64,000 nucleotides of DNA from Pelagibacterium limicola (GCF_015694405.1 NZ_JADQDB010000004.1:1-64000); one strand, 5' to 3'. Positions 47,062 to 56,459 are shown, counted from the first letter of the stretch. Translations and numbers: made by a program. The notes: a model not told the origin generated them from the sequence alone.

Positions 47062-48675
47062 TTATTGGACCGGCATCGTAAGCTGCCCGGCATCGTCCCA
47101 GGCAAACCCGGCCAGCTCGAGTTCCGCGCGGGCGGCGGCCATGTCGAAGGCGATGTATTCGATATCGGGATTGTGCCAATATCGGTTGACTGGCGCGATA
47201 AGGCTCCCGCGCGTCGCAGCGTGACCGTCAAGCAGAACATCGACGATGCGGTCGCGGTCGATCGCGTGCGTGAGGGCGCGGCGAAAGCCGGCAAGGGCAA
47301 AGTTCGTTCTACGCGTATTGTAGGCGATGTGGTTGAAGCCGATATCGGGCGCCGTCATGATCCCGACGCCGCTGGCAGCCTCCACGGTGGGGACGTGCCA
47401 CGGGTCGAGTGTGCCCGCCGTCAGGTCGACCTCACCGCCAAGCAGGGCCGAGAGCGTCGCGGTGCCGTTGAAATAGAACAGGAAGTCGACACCGGTCAGC
47501 ATGATATCGCTGGCGGCAAAATGGTCCTCGAACCGGTCGAGCGACATGTGCCAGCCCGGATCGATGCTGGCGAAACGGAAGGGGCCCGATCCCACGAGGG
47601 GGACGTCCCCGTTCTCCAGCGCCGCCGGGTTTTCGATATGGCGCCAGATGTGGCTGGGCAGAATCGGAATCTGGCTGAGCGCTGTTACGGCGAAGGAGGC
47701 GGAGGGGTATTTGAGCGTAATGCGCACGGTGCGGGCATCCACGGCTTCGACGGCAAGAAGCGCTCCGAGATAGGCGCCGAGGTAGGAAAACCCGACAAGC
47801 TTGGGCTGGTTGAAGGAAAAGGCCACGTCAGTGGCCGTGACGGGCATGCCGTCGTGAAAAATCAGGCCTTCGCGCAGGGTTACCTCAAGCGTCGCTTCGC
47901 TCACGAAATCGATCCGTTCCGCGGCCCAGAGCTGGGGCTCCGCGTCGGGCGAGAGTCGCACGAGATAATCATAGTAGAGCCGCATCCAGCGCCAACTCCA
48001 GCTTGTGGTGGAAGCGAGGGGATTCAGGCCGTCGGGACGCTGGTGGCCGCCGATGCGCAAGCGCGTCCGAGCCGTCAAGGGCTGCGCCCGCATCAAGTTC
48101 CATTCGGTATAGAGCCCGTCGCCCGGCGCCGCGGCGAGGCCAGCAAAGCTCGTGGTCGAATGCGCTACGACGGTATCGCGGTGCGCGATCACCGCAATAG
48201 GCACGTCGCGTGCGGCGAGGGCCTGCGCCGCGTGAACCGCCGGCCGCCGCAGTTCGGGATCGAGGGCGCGCGATTGTGCCTGGAACAAGGCATCGTACTC
48301 GGGATTGGCGTAACCGGAAAGGTTAGTGCCACCCGAACCGGCCTGGCGCGAATCGAGCAGGCCAAGAAAGAATTGCGGGTCGAGTCGATCGACTCGTCCC
48401 GACCACCCGAGAATGGCTGCATCGAAATCCTGCGCATTCTGAACCCGGTCGATAAGAGCGACAAAGTCCATCGCCTCGACCTCAACCGTCAGGCCCAGCT
48501 CGCGCCAGGCTTCGGCGATCATCTGGGCAGCCTCGAACCGCACCGGGTCATACTCGGGTACAGGCGCAAGAATGACGATCGGCGGCACGGCCACGTGCTG
48601 CGCCGCGACTGGAAACGAGGCGACCGCCAAATATGCCACAAAGGCAAGGCGTGCCACGGTCTTTAAAAATCTCAA
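47062..48675 (-). CDS. Peptide/nickel-type substrate-binding protein with circularly permuted lobes
   Basis: A 537-residue exported protein with a signal peptide (residues 1-26, ending VAAQ) of the SBP_bac_5 (DppA/OppA) family but in altered order. Residues 35-195 correspond to the usual C-terminal lobe (RFEAAQMIAEAWRELGLTV; DFDAAILGWSGRVDRLDP). From about 203 the usual mature N-terminus begins (RLRIGGHQRPDGLNPL), followed by LREGLIFHDGMPVTATDVAF, and the protein ends with the segment that normally precedes the C-lobe (DMAAARAELELAGFAWDD). No permease or ATPase genes adjoin. The ligand is unknown. Confidence 0.85.
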   Translation of the reverse strand: MRFLKTVARLAFVAYLAVASFPVAAQHVAVPPIVILAPVPEYDPVRFEAAQMIAEAWRELGLTVEVEAMDFVALIDRVQNAQDFDAAILGWSGRVDRLDPQFFLGLLDSRQAGSGGTNLSGYANPEYDALFQAQSRALDPELRRPAVHAAQALAARDVPIAVIAHRDTVVAHSTTSFAGLAAAPGDGLYTEWNLMRAQPLTARTRLRIGGHQRPDGLNPLASTTSWSWRWMRLYYDYLVRLSPDAEPQLWAAERIDFVSEATLEVTLREGLIFHDGMPVTATDVAFSFNQPKLVGFSYLGAYLGALLAVEAVDARTVRITLKYPSASFAVTALSQIPILPSHIWRHIENPAALENGDVPLVGSGPFRFASIDPGWHMSLDRFEDHFAASDIMLTGVDFLFYFNGTATLSALLGGEVDLTAGTLDPWHVPTVEAASGVGIMTAPDIGFNHIAYNTRRTNFALAGFRRALTHAIDRDRIVDVLLDGHAATRGSLIAPVNRYWHNPDIEYIAFDMAAARAELELAGFAWDDAGQLTMPVQ

Positions 48676-48784
48676 ACCGGTCGCCCCCCGGGTTGCGTTA
48701 CCGAGGAATATGGAGTGCCACGCGTAAACAAACCGTCCGCCCCATTTATAAATTCAGGCAGACACTTTAACGCGGATTTTGCGT

Positions 48785-49387
48785 TCAGAAGCTCGTTCTG
48801 GCCTTTAGCGCTTGGGCAAGCGTCCCCTCATCGAGATAGTCGAGTTCGCCGCCCACCGGCACGCCATGGGCGAGTCGAGAGACCTTGACGCCGGAGTCTG
48901 CCAGTCGGTCCGTGATGTAGTGGGCGGTGGTCTGGCCCTCGACGGTGGCGTTCACACCAAGGACAATTTCGGCGTAGCCACGAGCTCGGCTTACGAGAGC
49001 ATCAATGGAAAGATCGTCCGGTCCGACCCCGTCGAGCGGGGAAAGCACGCCGCCCAGGACATGGTAGCGTACTGCCCCGACGCCGGCCCTCTCTAGCGCC
49101 CACAGGTCGGCGACGTCCTCGACGACGATCAGCAGCCCCGACTCCGCCCGCCGAGGATCCGCACAGATCGAACAAGGGGAAATCGTATCGATGTTGCCAC
49201 AGGTTTCGCAAACCCGTACCGCTTCGACGGCGCGGTCGAGAGCAGCCGATAGCGGGACCATCAGCTGCTCCTTTTTCTTTATAAGATGCAGCACCGCCCG
49301 CCGCGCCGAGCGGGGGCCGAGCCCGGGCAGGCGCGAAAGAAGCTGAATGAGCTGTTCGATCTCCGGCCCGCCGGATGCGTGGGACAT
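48785..49387 (-). CDS. recR: Recombination mediator protein RecR
   Basis: A 200-residue DNA repair protein that with RecF/RecO loads RecA on gapped DNA. It has the helix-hairpin-helix [19 protein letters not shown], the four-cysteine zinc finger [16 protein letters not shown], a Toprim domain ([16 protein letters not shown]) and the C-terminal Walker B-like region. It follows dnaX and ybaB on the same strand, a very common order. Confidence 0.97.
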   Translation of the reverse strand: MSHASGGPEIEQLIQLLSRLPGLGPRSARRAVLHLIKKKEQLMVPLSAALDRAVEAVRVCETCGNIDTISPCSICADPRRAESGLLIVVEDVADLWALERAGVGAVRYHVLGGVLSPLDGVGPDDLSIDALVSRARGYAEIVLGVNATVEGQTTAHYITDRLADSGVKVSRLAHGVPVGGELDYLDEGTLAQALKARTSF

Positions 49388-49417
49388 TCTTAAAAAGAGC
49401 CTCTCACCCTTGCATCG

Positions 49418-49741
49418 TCAGAACGGAAACTTCATGCCCGGCGGCATCGGTAGCCCGGCGGTGATTTCACCCATTCTTTTGGCAAGGTACTCCTCGCCCT
49501 TGCGCCGCGCGTCGGCGTGGGCGGCGACAAGGAGGTCTTCGAGGATTTCGGCTTCCCCGGGGTTCAACAGCGAAGGATCGATCCTTACGCTCTGCAGATC
49601 GCCCTTGGCGGTCATCGAAACGACGACCATGCCCGCCCCAGCATTGCCCTCGACCACCGTGGCGGCGGCTTCGGCCTGGATTTCCTGCGCCTTTTTCTGG
49701 AACTCCTGGGCCTTCTGCATCATGCCCATGATATCTCTCAT
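49418..49741 (-). CDS. YbaB/EbfC family nucleoid-associated protein
   Basis: A 107-residue DNA-binding protein that forms a dimer with a long N-terminal helix (MRDIMGMMQKAQEFQKKAQE) and the conserved GNAGAGMVVVSMTAKGDLQSV core, ending LPMPPGMKFPF. It lies between dnaX and recR; its start overlaps the dnaX stop. Confidence 0.96.
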   Translation of the reverse strand: MRDIMGMMQKAQEFQKKAQEIQAEAAATVVEGNAGAGMVVVSMTAKGDLQSVRIDPSLLNPGEAEILEDLLVAAHADARRKGEEYLAKRMGEITAGLPMPPGMKFPF

Positions 49742-51474
49742 TCGTCTTCCTCCGGGTCGATCGGGGGTTCGTCGGGCAACGGCCCGACCTCTTCATCCTG
49801 TTGCGCCCGCGTCCTTATGTTGACAAGTCGCGCACCAGGAAAGGTTTCCATTACCACCTTGACGAGCGGGTCGCGCAGCGCCTCCGAACGCGCATCCTCT
49901 TCTTGGGCCTCGCGCGCCTGGCGCAAGGTCGGCCCCTCGATCTCGCTCGTGGAAATGGTGACGAGCCAGGGCCTGCCAGTCCATTCCTTGAGGCGGGCAG
50001 AGAGGACCGGAACGATGGCGTTGTTGGCGCCGGCAACCATTGCCACCTCAATCCGCCCGGTCTCGAAGGTTACCGGCTTCATGTCGGATTCCAGCGCATG
50101 CTTGAGCATTACATCGCGCTTGTCCCCGGCGAGCGCGACAAGTTCGGCATAAGTCCTTGGACTGGGTAGCGCGCTGGCCTGGGGTGCGGATGCAGGCATC
50201 GGCGCGGCTTCGACCTGCCGGCTCAAAGCCGGCGCGTGGCCACGGGCCTGATAGCCGCCTCCAGTGGAGGGCGGCCTGGAAAGCATGGGCGAAGGGGCGT
50301 CGCCACCTTGGGATGTAAGTTTTTCGATGAGTTCTTCGGGGCTCGGGAGATCGGCAGCATATGCAAGCCGGATCAATACCATTTCGGCGGCCTGAAGCCC
50401 GTTGCCCGATTGGGCGATTTCCGAAAGTCCACGCGAGAGAATTTGCCAGGTCCGCGTGAGCGTTCTCAGACCGAGCTTTTGTGCAAATTGCGCGCCGCGA
50501 GTCCGCTCGTCCGGGGTGAGCACCGGATCGTTGGCGGCGGCGGGCACGATCTTGATACGGGTCACAAGGTGGGTGAATTCGGCAAGGTCGGTAACGATGG
50601 TGGTGGGGTCGGCGCCGGATTCGTAGAGCGTGCGCGTGTCGTCGAGCGCGCCGGCGATATCCCCGCCCATGAGTTTCTCAAAAAGATCGACAATGCGCGC
50701 GCGGTCGGCCAGACCCAGCATATCGCGCACAGCATCGCGCGTGATCGCACCATTGCCATGTGCGATGGCCTGGTCGGTGAGAGAGAGGCAATCTCTAGCC
50801 GAGCCTTCACCAGCCCGCACGATCATCGCAAGCGCTTCGGGCTCCACGGCGACCTGTTCCTTTTCGAGCAGTCCGCCGAGATAGTCCGTCATGACCTCCG
50901 GGGCGATGCGGCGGAGGTCGAAGCGTTGACAGCGCGAAAGGATGGTCACCGGAACTTTCCGGATTTCCGTCGTCGCGAAGATGAACTTCACATAGGGAGG
51001 GGGTTCTTCGAGTGTCTTGAGAAGCCCGTTGAAGGCCGATGTCGAGAGCATGTGCACCTCGTCGATGATGAACACCTTATAGGGTGCGCTCATCGGAGGC
51101 GTGCGGGTCATCGCGTTGATCTCGCGAATCGAATCGATGCCCGTATTTGACGCAGCGTCCATCTCCATCACGTCGACATGGGTGCCCGCGATGATTTCGG
51201 CGCAATGGAGGCCGGGGCTGGAGAGGTCGAGCGTGGGGCGGGCCCCGGTTTCATCGGCGTAATTGAAGGCGCGCGCCAGGATGCGGGCGGTGGTGGTTTT
51301 GCCCACCCCGCGTACGCCGGTCAGGATAAAGGCATGGTGGATGCGGCCCGAGGCGAACGCATTGGCCAGCGTGCGAACCATCGCATCCTGACCCACAAGA
51401 CTCCCAAAGCTCGATGGGCGGTATTTCCGGGCCAGAACCTTGTAGGGCGTCTGCGGGGTCTCGGGGGTCACCAT
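49738..51474 (-). CDS. dnaX: DNA polymerase III subunit gamma/tau
   Basis: A 578-residue clamp-loader ATPase. The N-terminal AAA+ domain has Walker A GVRGVGKTTTAR and the DEVHMLS Walker B motif, followed by the clamp-loader collar and a tau-like C-terminal region ending in an acidic tail. The zinc module normally present after the Walker A region is largely missing: only one of the usual four cysteines (in GLHCAEI) remains, as seen in related alphaproteobacteria. The ATG at 51474 is preferred to an adjacent GTG. Confidence 0.96.
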   Translation of the reverse strand: MVTPETPQTPYKVLARKYRPSSFGSLVGQDAMVRTLANAFASGRIHHAFILTGVRGVGKTTTARILARAFNYADETGARPTLDLSSPGLHCAEIIAGTHVDVMEMDAASNTGIDSIREINAMTRTPPMSAPYKVFIIDEVHMLSTSAFNGLLKTLEEPPPYVKFIFATTEIRKVPVTILSRCQRFDLRRIAPEVMTDYLGGLLEKEQVAVEPEALAMIVRAGEGSARDCLSLTDQAIAHGNGAITRDAVRDMLGLADRARIVDLFEKLMGGDIAGALDDTRTLYESGADPTTIVTDLAEFTHLVTRIKIVPAAANDPVLTPDERTRGAQFAQKLGLRTLTRTWQILSRGLSEIAQSGNGLQAAEMVLIRLAYAADLPSPEELIEKLTSQGGDAPSPMLSRPPSTGGGYQARGHAPALSRQVEAAPMPASAPQASALPSPRTYAELVALAGDKRDVMLKHALESDMKPVTFETGRIEVAMVAGANNAIVPVLSARLKEWTGRPWLVTISTSEIEGPTLRQAREAQEEDARSEALRDPLVKVVMETFPGARLVNIRTRAQQDEEVGPLPDEPPIDPEEDE

Positions 51475-51527
51475 CACGTGCCGTTAAGAGGGAATCGGTA
51501 AATCGGCATCGAGAGTGGCCGATAAGT

Positions 51528-51624
51528 GGGAGGCTGACAACGACCCGCGCCGTACTCGTTAGGGCTGCTTCCTTCCGGACCTGACCCGGTTGGCGAGCGG
51601 TTCGTCCGCCACCAACCTCCCGCC
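51528..51624 (-). ncRNA. ffs: Signal recognition particle RNA (4.5S, small type)
   Basis: On the reverse strand the conserved SRP core GGTCAGGTCCGGAAGGAAGCAGCC is present (complement of roughly 51571-51594), with ends that pair (GGGAGGTTG near 51613-51621 and CAGCCTCCC at 51528-51536). This is the small bacterial SRP RNA that binds Ffh for co-translational targeting. It lies upstream of dnaX, a common arrangement. The exact ends are estimated from the closing stem. Confidence 0.93.
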
Positions 51625-51683
51625 CCCTATGTGCTGCATCGGGGCGGGTATTGCAAGGGGAGTCGGTGACCCGGATACACGAT

Positions 51684-52529
51684 TCAACGCTCCGACGGCG
51701 CGGGAAGGTGCGCGACAGGGTAGATACCGAGCAGCTTGAAATGATCGGAAAAGAAGCCTAGCTCCTCGAGGGCATATTTCACGTTCCGGTCCTCCGGGTG
51801 GCCTTCGATATCGGCGTAGAACTGGGTGGCTGTGAAACTGCCGTTGACCATGTAGCTTTCGAGCTTGGTCATGTTGACACCGTTGGTCGCGAACCCGCCC
51901 ATCGCCTTGTAGAGCGCCGCCGGGACGTTGCGGACGCGGAAGACGAAAGTTGTCTTTATCTTGTTGCCGTCCGGTGCGGGTCGTTCCATGTCGCGCGACA
52001 TGATGAGAAATCGCGTCGTATTGTGGGCGGCGTCTTCGATATTTTCAGCCAGCACATCGAGGTCGTAAATCTCGGCGGCAAAGCGCGACGCGATGGCGCC
52101 AAGCGATTTGTCCCGCTTCTGGGCAACTTCCTTGGCCGAACCGGCGGTGTCGACTGCGTTGATCGTGCGCAGGCCATGCTTTTTGATGAAGGCCCGGCAT
52201 TGGCCAAGGGCAACCGATAGCGATTGCACGGCCTTGATGTCCGAAAGCGTGGCGCCATGCACCCCCAGGAGGTTCATGCGCACGGGCAGATAATATTCGC
52301 CGATGATGTAGAGCCCGCTTTCAGGCAGTATGTGGTGGATGTCGGTAATCCGCCCGTATAGGGAATTCTCGATAGGCACGACCGCGAAATCTGCCGCTCC
52401 GGTCTGCACCGCGCCGATGGTTTCCTCGAACGTCACGCAGGGCAGGGGCTCGTCATCAGGAAACACCGCAACCGCCGTTGCATGACTGAACGCGCCTAGT
52501 TCTCCCTGAAATGCAATTCTGCGGCCCAT
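51684..52529 (-). CDS. pheA: Prephenate dehydratase
   Basis: A 281-residue monofunctional prephenate dehydratase for phenylalanine synthesis. It has the catalytic domain beginning RRIAFQGELGAFSHATA with the PIENSLYGRITD motif and TTRFLIMSRD (catalytic Thr-Arg-Phe), and a C-terminal ACT domain (about residues 195-275, including NGVNMTKLESYMVNGSF) that gives feedback inhibition by phenylalanine. The start at 52529 (MGRRIAF) is the family norm. Confidence 0.95.
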   Translation of the reverse strand: MGRRIAFQGELGAFSHATAVAVFPDDEPLPCVTFEETIGAVQTGAADFAVVPIENSLYGRITDIHHILPESGLYIIGEYYLPVRMNLLGVHGATLSDIKAVQSLSVALGQCRAFIKKHGLRTINAVDTAGSAKEVAQKRDKSLGAIASRFAAEIYDLDVLAENIEDAAHNTTRFLIMSRDMERPAPDGNKIKTTFVFRVRNVPAALYKAMGGFATNGVNMTKLESYMVNGSFTATQFYADIEGHPEDRNVKYALEELGFFSDHFKLLGIYPVAHLPAPSER

Positions 52530-52824
52530 TTTCTCTATCCCGGCAGGTGTGGAAAGCACGCTCTATTGACCTTCGCGGAGTTCAAGTCAATTGCACATTC
52601 GAGCGCTTTCGATTAGGGCTTTGCGGGAATTGTCGCACCCGGCCGATCCCGGTTGCGCGGGCCGAAGCTTCTATTATATGGTCCGCGCGCGTCGTCGTTG
52701 TGCGCCTTTCGTTTGCGTTTGGCCGGGAACTTCCCGCTGCATGCGGAGGTTGTGCAGGCGACACGAAGCGACTTGCTGAACTTGCCGGCGCCGGCGGGGG
52801 TAACGGTACGGAGAGACCGAGATT

Positions 52825-53511
52825 ATGAATTCGTTTGAACTCAACAAGATTTTCGGCGCCATTCTTGGCACGCTGGTTTTCGTGATGGGCGTTGGCTTCA
52901 TTGCCGAAGAAATCTACCATCCCATCCAGAATCGCGGCGCGACCTATCTCCTGCCCGAGCCTGAGGCCGGCGGCGCAGCCGGCCCGGCCGAAGTCGCGCA
53001 AGTCGAGCCGATCGAGGTTCGCATGCTGGCTGCATCGGCGGAAGCGGGCGAGCGTCTCATGAACCGCTGCCAGTCCTGCCACGATTATTCGCCAGCCAAT
53101 GCCAACCGGACCGGTCCGGGCATCTATGACATCGTGGGCCAGGAAATCGCCTACCACGAAGGCTTTGCCTATTCGGACGCGCTGGCCGCGCTTGGTGCCG
53201 CTGGTGAAATCTGGGATTACCAGCATCTCGACGATTTCCTCGCTTCGCCGCGTGGCTATGCGCCCGGCACGAAGATGACTTTTGCGGGGCTGTCGAATCC
53301 GATAGATCGCGCCAATCTCATCGCCTACCTGCGCACGCTTTCGACCGATCCCTATCCGCTGCCCGACGTGTCCGCCGAGGTCGTTGTCGAGGATGAGGCT
53401 ATTGCCGAGGAAGAGGTGACCGGTTTTGATGATGCGCCGGTCGTTGACGTCGATGGCCCGGTCGAGCAGTCTCCCAGCGCTGTCGAAGAGCACGATCAGC
53501 CCGGCAACTGA
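52825..53511 (+). CDS. Membrane-anchored cytochrome c with acidic C-terminal tail
   Basis: A 228-residue class I cytochrome c similar to CycM/cytochrome c552. An uncleaved N-terminal helix (about residues 8-28) anchors it in the inner membrane, with the haem domain outside. The haem motif is CQSCH (residues 82-86) and the axial methionine lies in PGTKMTFAG. The last 45 residues are strongly acidic and low in complexity. CycM-type proteins carry electrons to cytochrome c oxidase. A strong intrinsic terminator follows. Confidence 0.93.
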   Translation: MNSFELNKIFGAILGTLVFVMGVGFIAEEIYHPIQNRGATYLLPEPEAGGAAGPAEVAQVEPIEVRMLAASAEAGERLMNRCQSCHDYSPANANRTGPGIYDIVGQEIAYHEGFAYSDALAALGAAGEIWDYQHLDDFLASPRGYAPGTKMTFAGLSNPIDRANLIAYLRTLSTDPYPLPDVSAEVVVEDEAIAEEEVTGFDDAPVVDVDGPVEQSPSAVEEHDQPGN

Positions 53512-53540
53512 CCGGCTGCCAACTGACGATTTGAATTTGT

Positions 53541-53576
53541 AAAAGAGCCATGCGATTCTCGCATGGCTCTTTTTAT
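53541..53576 (+). terminator. Intrinsic terminator after the cytochrome c gene
   Basis: AAAAGAGCCATGCGA and TCGCATGGCTCTTTT form a perfect 15-base stem with a three-base loop, followed by further T-rich sequence (TTTTTATTT). It lies 29 bases after the cytochrome c stop and ends shortly before ghrA. Confidence 0.92.
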
Positions 53577-53593
53577 TTGCGGAGGGATACACC

Positions 53594-54535
53594 ATGGCGA
53601 TGCTGCTTCACCTTACCGATGTCAACGAGAAGGCATGGGCCGATGGGTTGCGCGCGGCCCTCCCGGGCTATCCGGTATTGATGCGCTCGGACGGGTATGA
53701 TCCCAAGGCGATCCACTACATCTTTGCCTGGAAGCCGGCACCCAATGCTTTCGACGGAATGGACAACCTCAAGGCCGTTTTCTCTTTGGGAGCGGGCGTC
53801 GATTCTCTCATGCAGCATCCGGCGCTGCCCGATGTCCCCATCGTTCGTTTCGTCGATGATGAACTTACCCAGTGCATGAGCGATTACGTCGTCGCCAATG
53901 TCATGATGCACCAGCGGCTCTTTACGCGCTATACCGCCCACCAGAAGGCGAAGATTTGGAGCCAGCTCTATCCGCCTGCCTCCAGCGAGATTTCTGTCGG
54001 CATAATGGGTTTGGGGACGCTCGGGCTCGACGCGGCTAACAAGCTCAAGTCGATTGGTTTCGATGTCCTGGGCTGGAGCAGGAGCGAAAAAGAGGTCGAG
54101 GGCGTCGATACCTTCGCAGGCAATGATCAGCTCGATGCTTTTCTTGCCCGTACGGACATCCTCGTATGCCTTCTTCCCCTGACGCCCGAGACCCGCGGCA
54201 TCCTCAACATGGAAACCTTCAAGAAGCTTCGGCGCGGTCCGCTGGTTGGTGGTCCGGTGCTCATCAACGCGGCACGCGGCGGGCATCAGAAGGAATCCGA
54301 TATCGTGACGGCCCTGCGCGACGGCACGCTGGCTGCAGCCAGCCTGGACGTCTTCGAGGTGGAGCCCTTGCCCAAGGATAGCCCCCTCTGGGAAATCGAA
54401 ACCTGCTTCATCACGCCCCACATCGCCGCCATTTCCAACGAACGCTCAGGCGTCAAATATTTCGCCCGGATGCTGCTCGACCATGAGGCTGGCAAGCCGC
54501 TGCGCAACTTGGTGGACCGGGCGCGGGGGTATTGA
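53594..54535 (+). CDS. ghrA: Glyoxylate/hydroxypyruvate reductase A
   Basis: A 313-residue D-2-hydroxyacid dehydrogenase of the GhrA group, reducing glyoxylate and hydroxypyruvate. The Rossmann motif is GIMGLGTLGLDAA, and the catalytic Arg, Glu and His lie in INAARGG, LDVFEVEPLP and FITPHIAAIS. The N-terminal half matches GhrA (FAWKPAPNAFDGM; FSLGAGVDSLMQHP). A GGAGG ribosome-binding site precedes the ATG. Confidence 0.93.
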   Translation: MAMLLHLTDVNEKAWADGLRAALPGYPVLMRSDGYDPKAIHYIFAWKPAPNAFDGMDNLKAVFSLGAGVDSLMQHPALPDVPIVRFVDDELTQCMSDYVVANVMMHQRLFTRYTAHQKAKIWSQLYPPASSEISVGIMGLGTLGLDAANKLKSIGFDVLGWSRSEKEVEGVDTFAGNDQLDAFLARTDILVCLLPLTPETRGILNMETFKKLRRGPLVGGPVLINAARGGHQKESDIVTALRDGTLAAASLDVFEVEPLPKDSPLWEIETCFITPHIAAISNERSGVKYFARMLLDHEAGKPLRNLVDRARGY

Positions 54536-54641
54536 GCAGACCAAGGAACGCCAGTGACTTGCGGCTTCGGCCTCGCTTTCGGATATGCCGGCCTCTGGGT
54601 CGCGCCAGCGAGTGCAGAGCCGGGATAACGGGCTTTGTCGC

Positions 54642-55088
54642 CTATTCAGGAAGCGGGCGTTCTCCCAGATTGTGCGCAAGCATGACAAGGTAGCCGTTGG
54701 GGTCTAGGACGAAGATTTCCCTTTTCCCGCCCTCCCGGTCCCCATAGCGGCGCCAAACTTCCCTGGGGCCGGTATAAAGCGGGATGTTCAAGTGCTTGAG
54801 CCGTTCGATAATCGGCTCGACGCTCGCGACGAAAATCTGAAATATGACCCCACGGCCAAACGGCATTTCGAGCTCTGCTGTTTCCCAGTTTCCGGCCCGT
54901 TGGCACAACATGACCTGCGCGCCTTCGGGTCTCTCGAGAAAAGCGAAAAGCTGCTCAGGTCGCTCATAGGCAACTGTAAAGCCCAGCGCGTCCATCCAGA
55001 ATGCGCGGCTTTCGTGGAAGTCGGCAACGAGCAGTTCCGGCACTAGGCCTGCAAAGCCGCCGTGGGGCGGGTGTCCCTCGTTTGCCAT
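54642..55088 (-). CDS. VOC-family (glyoxalase/bleomycin-resistance-like) protein
   Basis: A 148-residue protein of the vicinal oxygen chelate superfamily with paired beta-alpha-beta-beta-beta modules. It begins with VPELLVADFHESRAFWMDALGFTVAYE and ends with REIFVLDPNGYLVMLAHNLGE, the typical last strand with a metal-ligand Glu position replaced or shifted. Similar proteins are often annotated as bleomycin resistance proteins; the true substrate is unknown. Confidence 0.87.
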   Translation of the reverse strand: MANEGHPPHGGFAGLVPELLVADFHESRAFWMDALGFTVAYERPEQLFAFLERPEGAQVMLCQRAGNWETAELEMPFGRGVIFQIFVASVEPIIERLKHLNIPLYTGPREVWRRYGDREGGKREIFVLDPNGYLVMLAHNLGERPLPE

Positions 55089-55109
55089 TCCCAGCTTTTC
55101 CTCTCCGCT

Positions 55110-56459
55110 TCAGCCAATCGCCCCATACTTCTCCCGAAGGACCTCGAACACCGCCCTGATGCCCTGGTCGGTGCCGCCGAAAGGGCGGCCCGGCCGTGCT
55201 TCAGGAGCCCAGCCGAAGATGTCGAGGTGAACCCAGTTCGTTTCCGGTTTGAGAAATTTGTTGAGGAACAGGGCAGCAGTGATCGAACCGGCGAACGGGG
55301 CGCTGGTGATGTGATTCACATCCGCGATCTTTGAGGCGAGCATCTTTTCGTAACCCTTCCAGAGGGGCAGGGACCATACGGGATCGTCAACGGCCAGTCC
55401 GGCGGCAACGATTTTCTCGCCAAGCCCCTGATCCCGTGCGTAGAGGGGCGGAAGATCGGGCCCGAGCGCGATGCGGGCGGCGCCGGTCAATGTCGCCATA
55501 TCGATGACGAGATCGGGGTCCTCCTCGTCGGCCAGGGCCAACGCATCGGCAAGGATCAGGCGCCCCTCGGCATCGGTATTGCCGATCTCGACGGTCAACC
55601 CCTTGCGCGATGGCAGGACGTCCCCCGGGCGGAAGGACGATCCTGAGATTGCGTTCTCGACGATCGGAAGCAGCACGCGCAGGCGGACCTTGAGCTTCGC
55701 ATCGATGATCGCGTGCGCAAGCCCGAGCACATTGGCGGCTCCGCCCATGTCCTTTTTCATGAGCGCCATGCCCGAAGAGGGCTTGATATTGAGTCCCCCG
55801 GTATCGAAGGTCACGCCCTTGCCGACCAGGGTAAGTTTGGGATCGCTCGCTTCGCCCCAGGAGAGATCGATCAGGCGGGGCGGTTCGGCGCTGGCGCGGC
55901 CAACCGCATGGATCATCGGGAAATTTTTCTTGAGCAGCGCGTCGCCCGTGATGACGGAAATACTCATCTTGCGGTCCGATGCGAACGTCCGTACCCGGGC
56001 TTCGAACTGGTCAGGCCCCAAATCGTTGGCCGGCGTGTTGATGAGATCGCGCGCCAGGGTTGTCGCCGCGGCCAGCCGGGTGACCTGCGCCCCATCCGCT
56101 TCTCGAGGCAGTTCCAACACCGGCGCGTCAGCCCGGGCCTTGTAGCGATCGAAGCGGTAGGCGCCCAGCGAAAAGGCGAGGGCTGCGAGAGTAGGGTCGC
56201 CGAAATCTCCTTCGAGCCGGTATTGACCGGGATCGAGCGCTGCGGCGGCCAATCCGAGAACGAGCGGCTGCCGGTCGTCGGCCGTGCCCATGCCGAAAAA
56301 ATAGCCCTCCAATTGTCCCTCCTCACCCGGTACGGCGAGCAGCTTTCCGTACTGTCCCTTAAAGCCATTGGCCCGGGCCCAATTGAGGGCGGCGCCCGAG
56401 CGTGAGGCGCCGTCCAGCCGGCCCTCGTAAACGCAGGTGATTGGAAGCGTAGCGGTCAT
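55110..56459 (-). CDS. Leucyl aminopeptidase family (M17) metallopeptidase
   Basis: A 449-residue cytosolic M17 aminopeptidase with a two-metal site. The signature NTDAEGRLILADAL and the upstream GKGVTFDTGGLNIKPSSGMALMKKDMGG are clear. The N-terminal macrodomain is diverged and shorter than in PepA, as in the PepB/putative aminopeptidase subgroup. The start at 56459 (MTATLPITC) with GGAAAG upstream is preferred to an earlier in-frame start. Confidence 0.92.
   Translation of the reverse strand: MTATLPITCVYEGRLDGASRSGAALNWARANGFKGQYGKLLAVPGEEGQLEGYFFGMGTADDRQPLVLGLAAAALDPGQYRLEGDFGDPTLAALAFSLGAYRFDRYKARADAPVLELPREADGAQVTRLAAATTLARDLINTPANDLGPDQFEARVRTFASDRKMSISVITGDALLKKNFPMIHAVGRASAEPPRLIDLSWGEASDPKLTLVGKGVTFDTGGLNIKPSSGMALMKKDMGGAANVLGLAHAIIDAKLKVRLRVLLPIVENAISGSSFRPGDVLPSRKGLTVEIGNTDAEGRLILADALALADEEDPDLVIDMATLTGAARIALGPDLPPLYARDQGLGEKIVAAGLAVDDPVWSLPLWKGYEKMLASKIADVNHITSAPFAGSITAALFLNKFLKPETNWVHLDIFGWAPEARPGRPFGGTDQGIRAVFEVLREKYGAIG

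Noticed and set aside
47053-48666. A 537-codon forward frame opposite the permuted substrate-binding protein.
   Set aside because: The reverse-strand protein has a signal peptide and family motifs throughout; the forward frame has neither.
53573-54421. A 282-codon reverse frame opposite ghrA.
   Set aside because: ghrA has complete catalytic motifs on the forward strand, and the reverse frame would begin far inside it.
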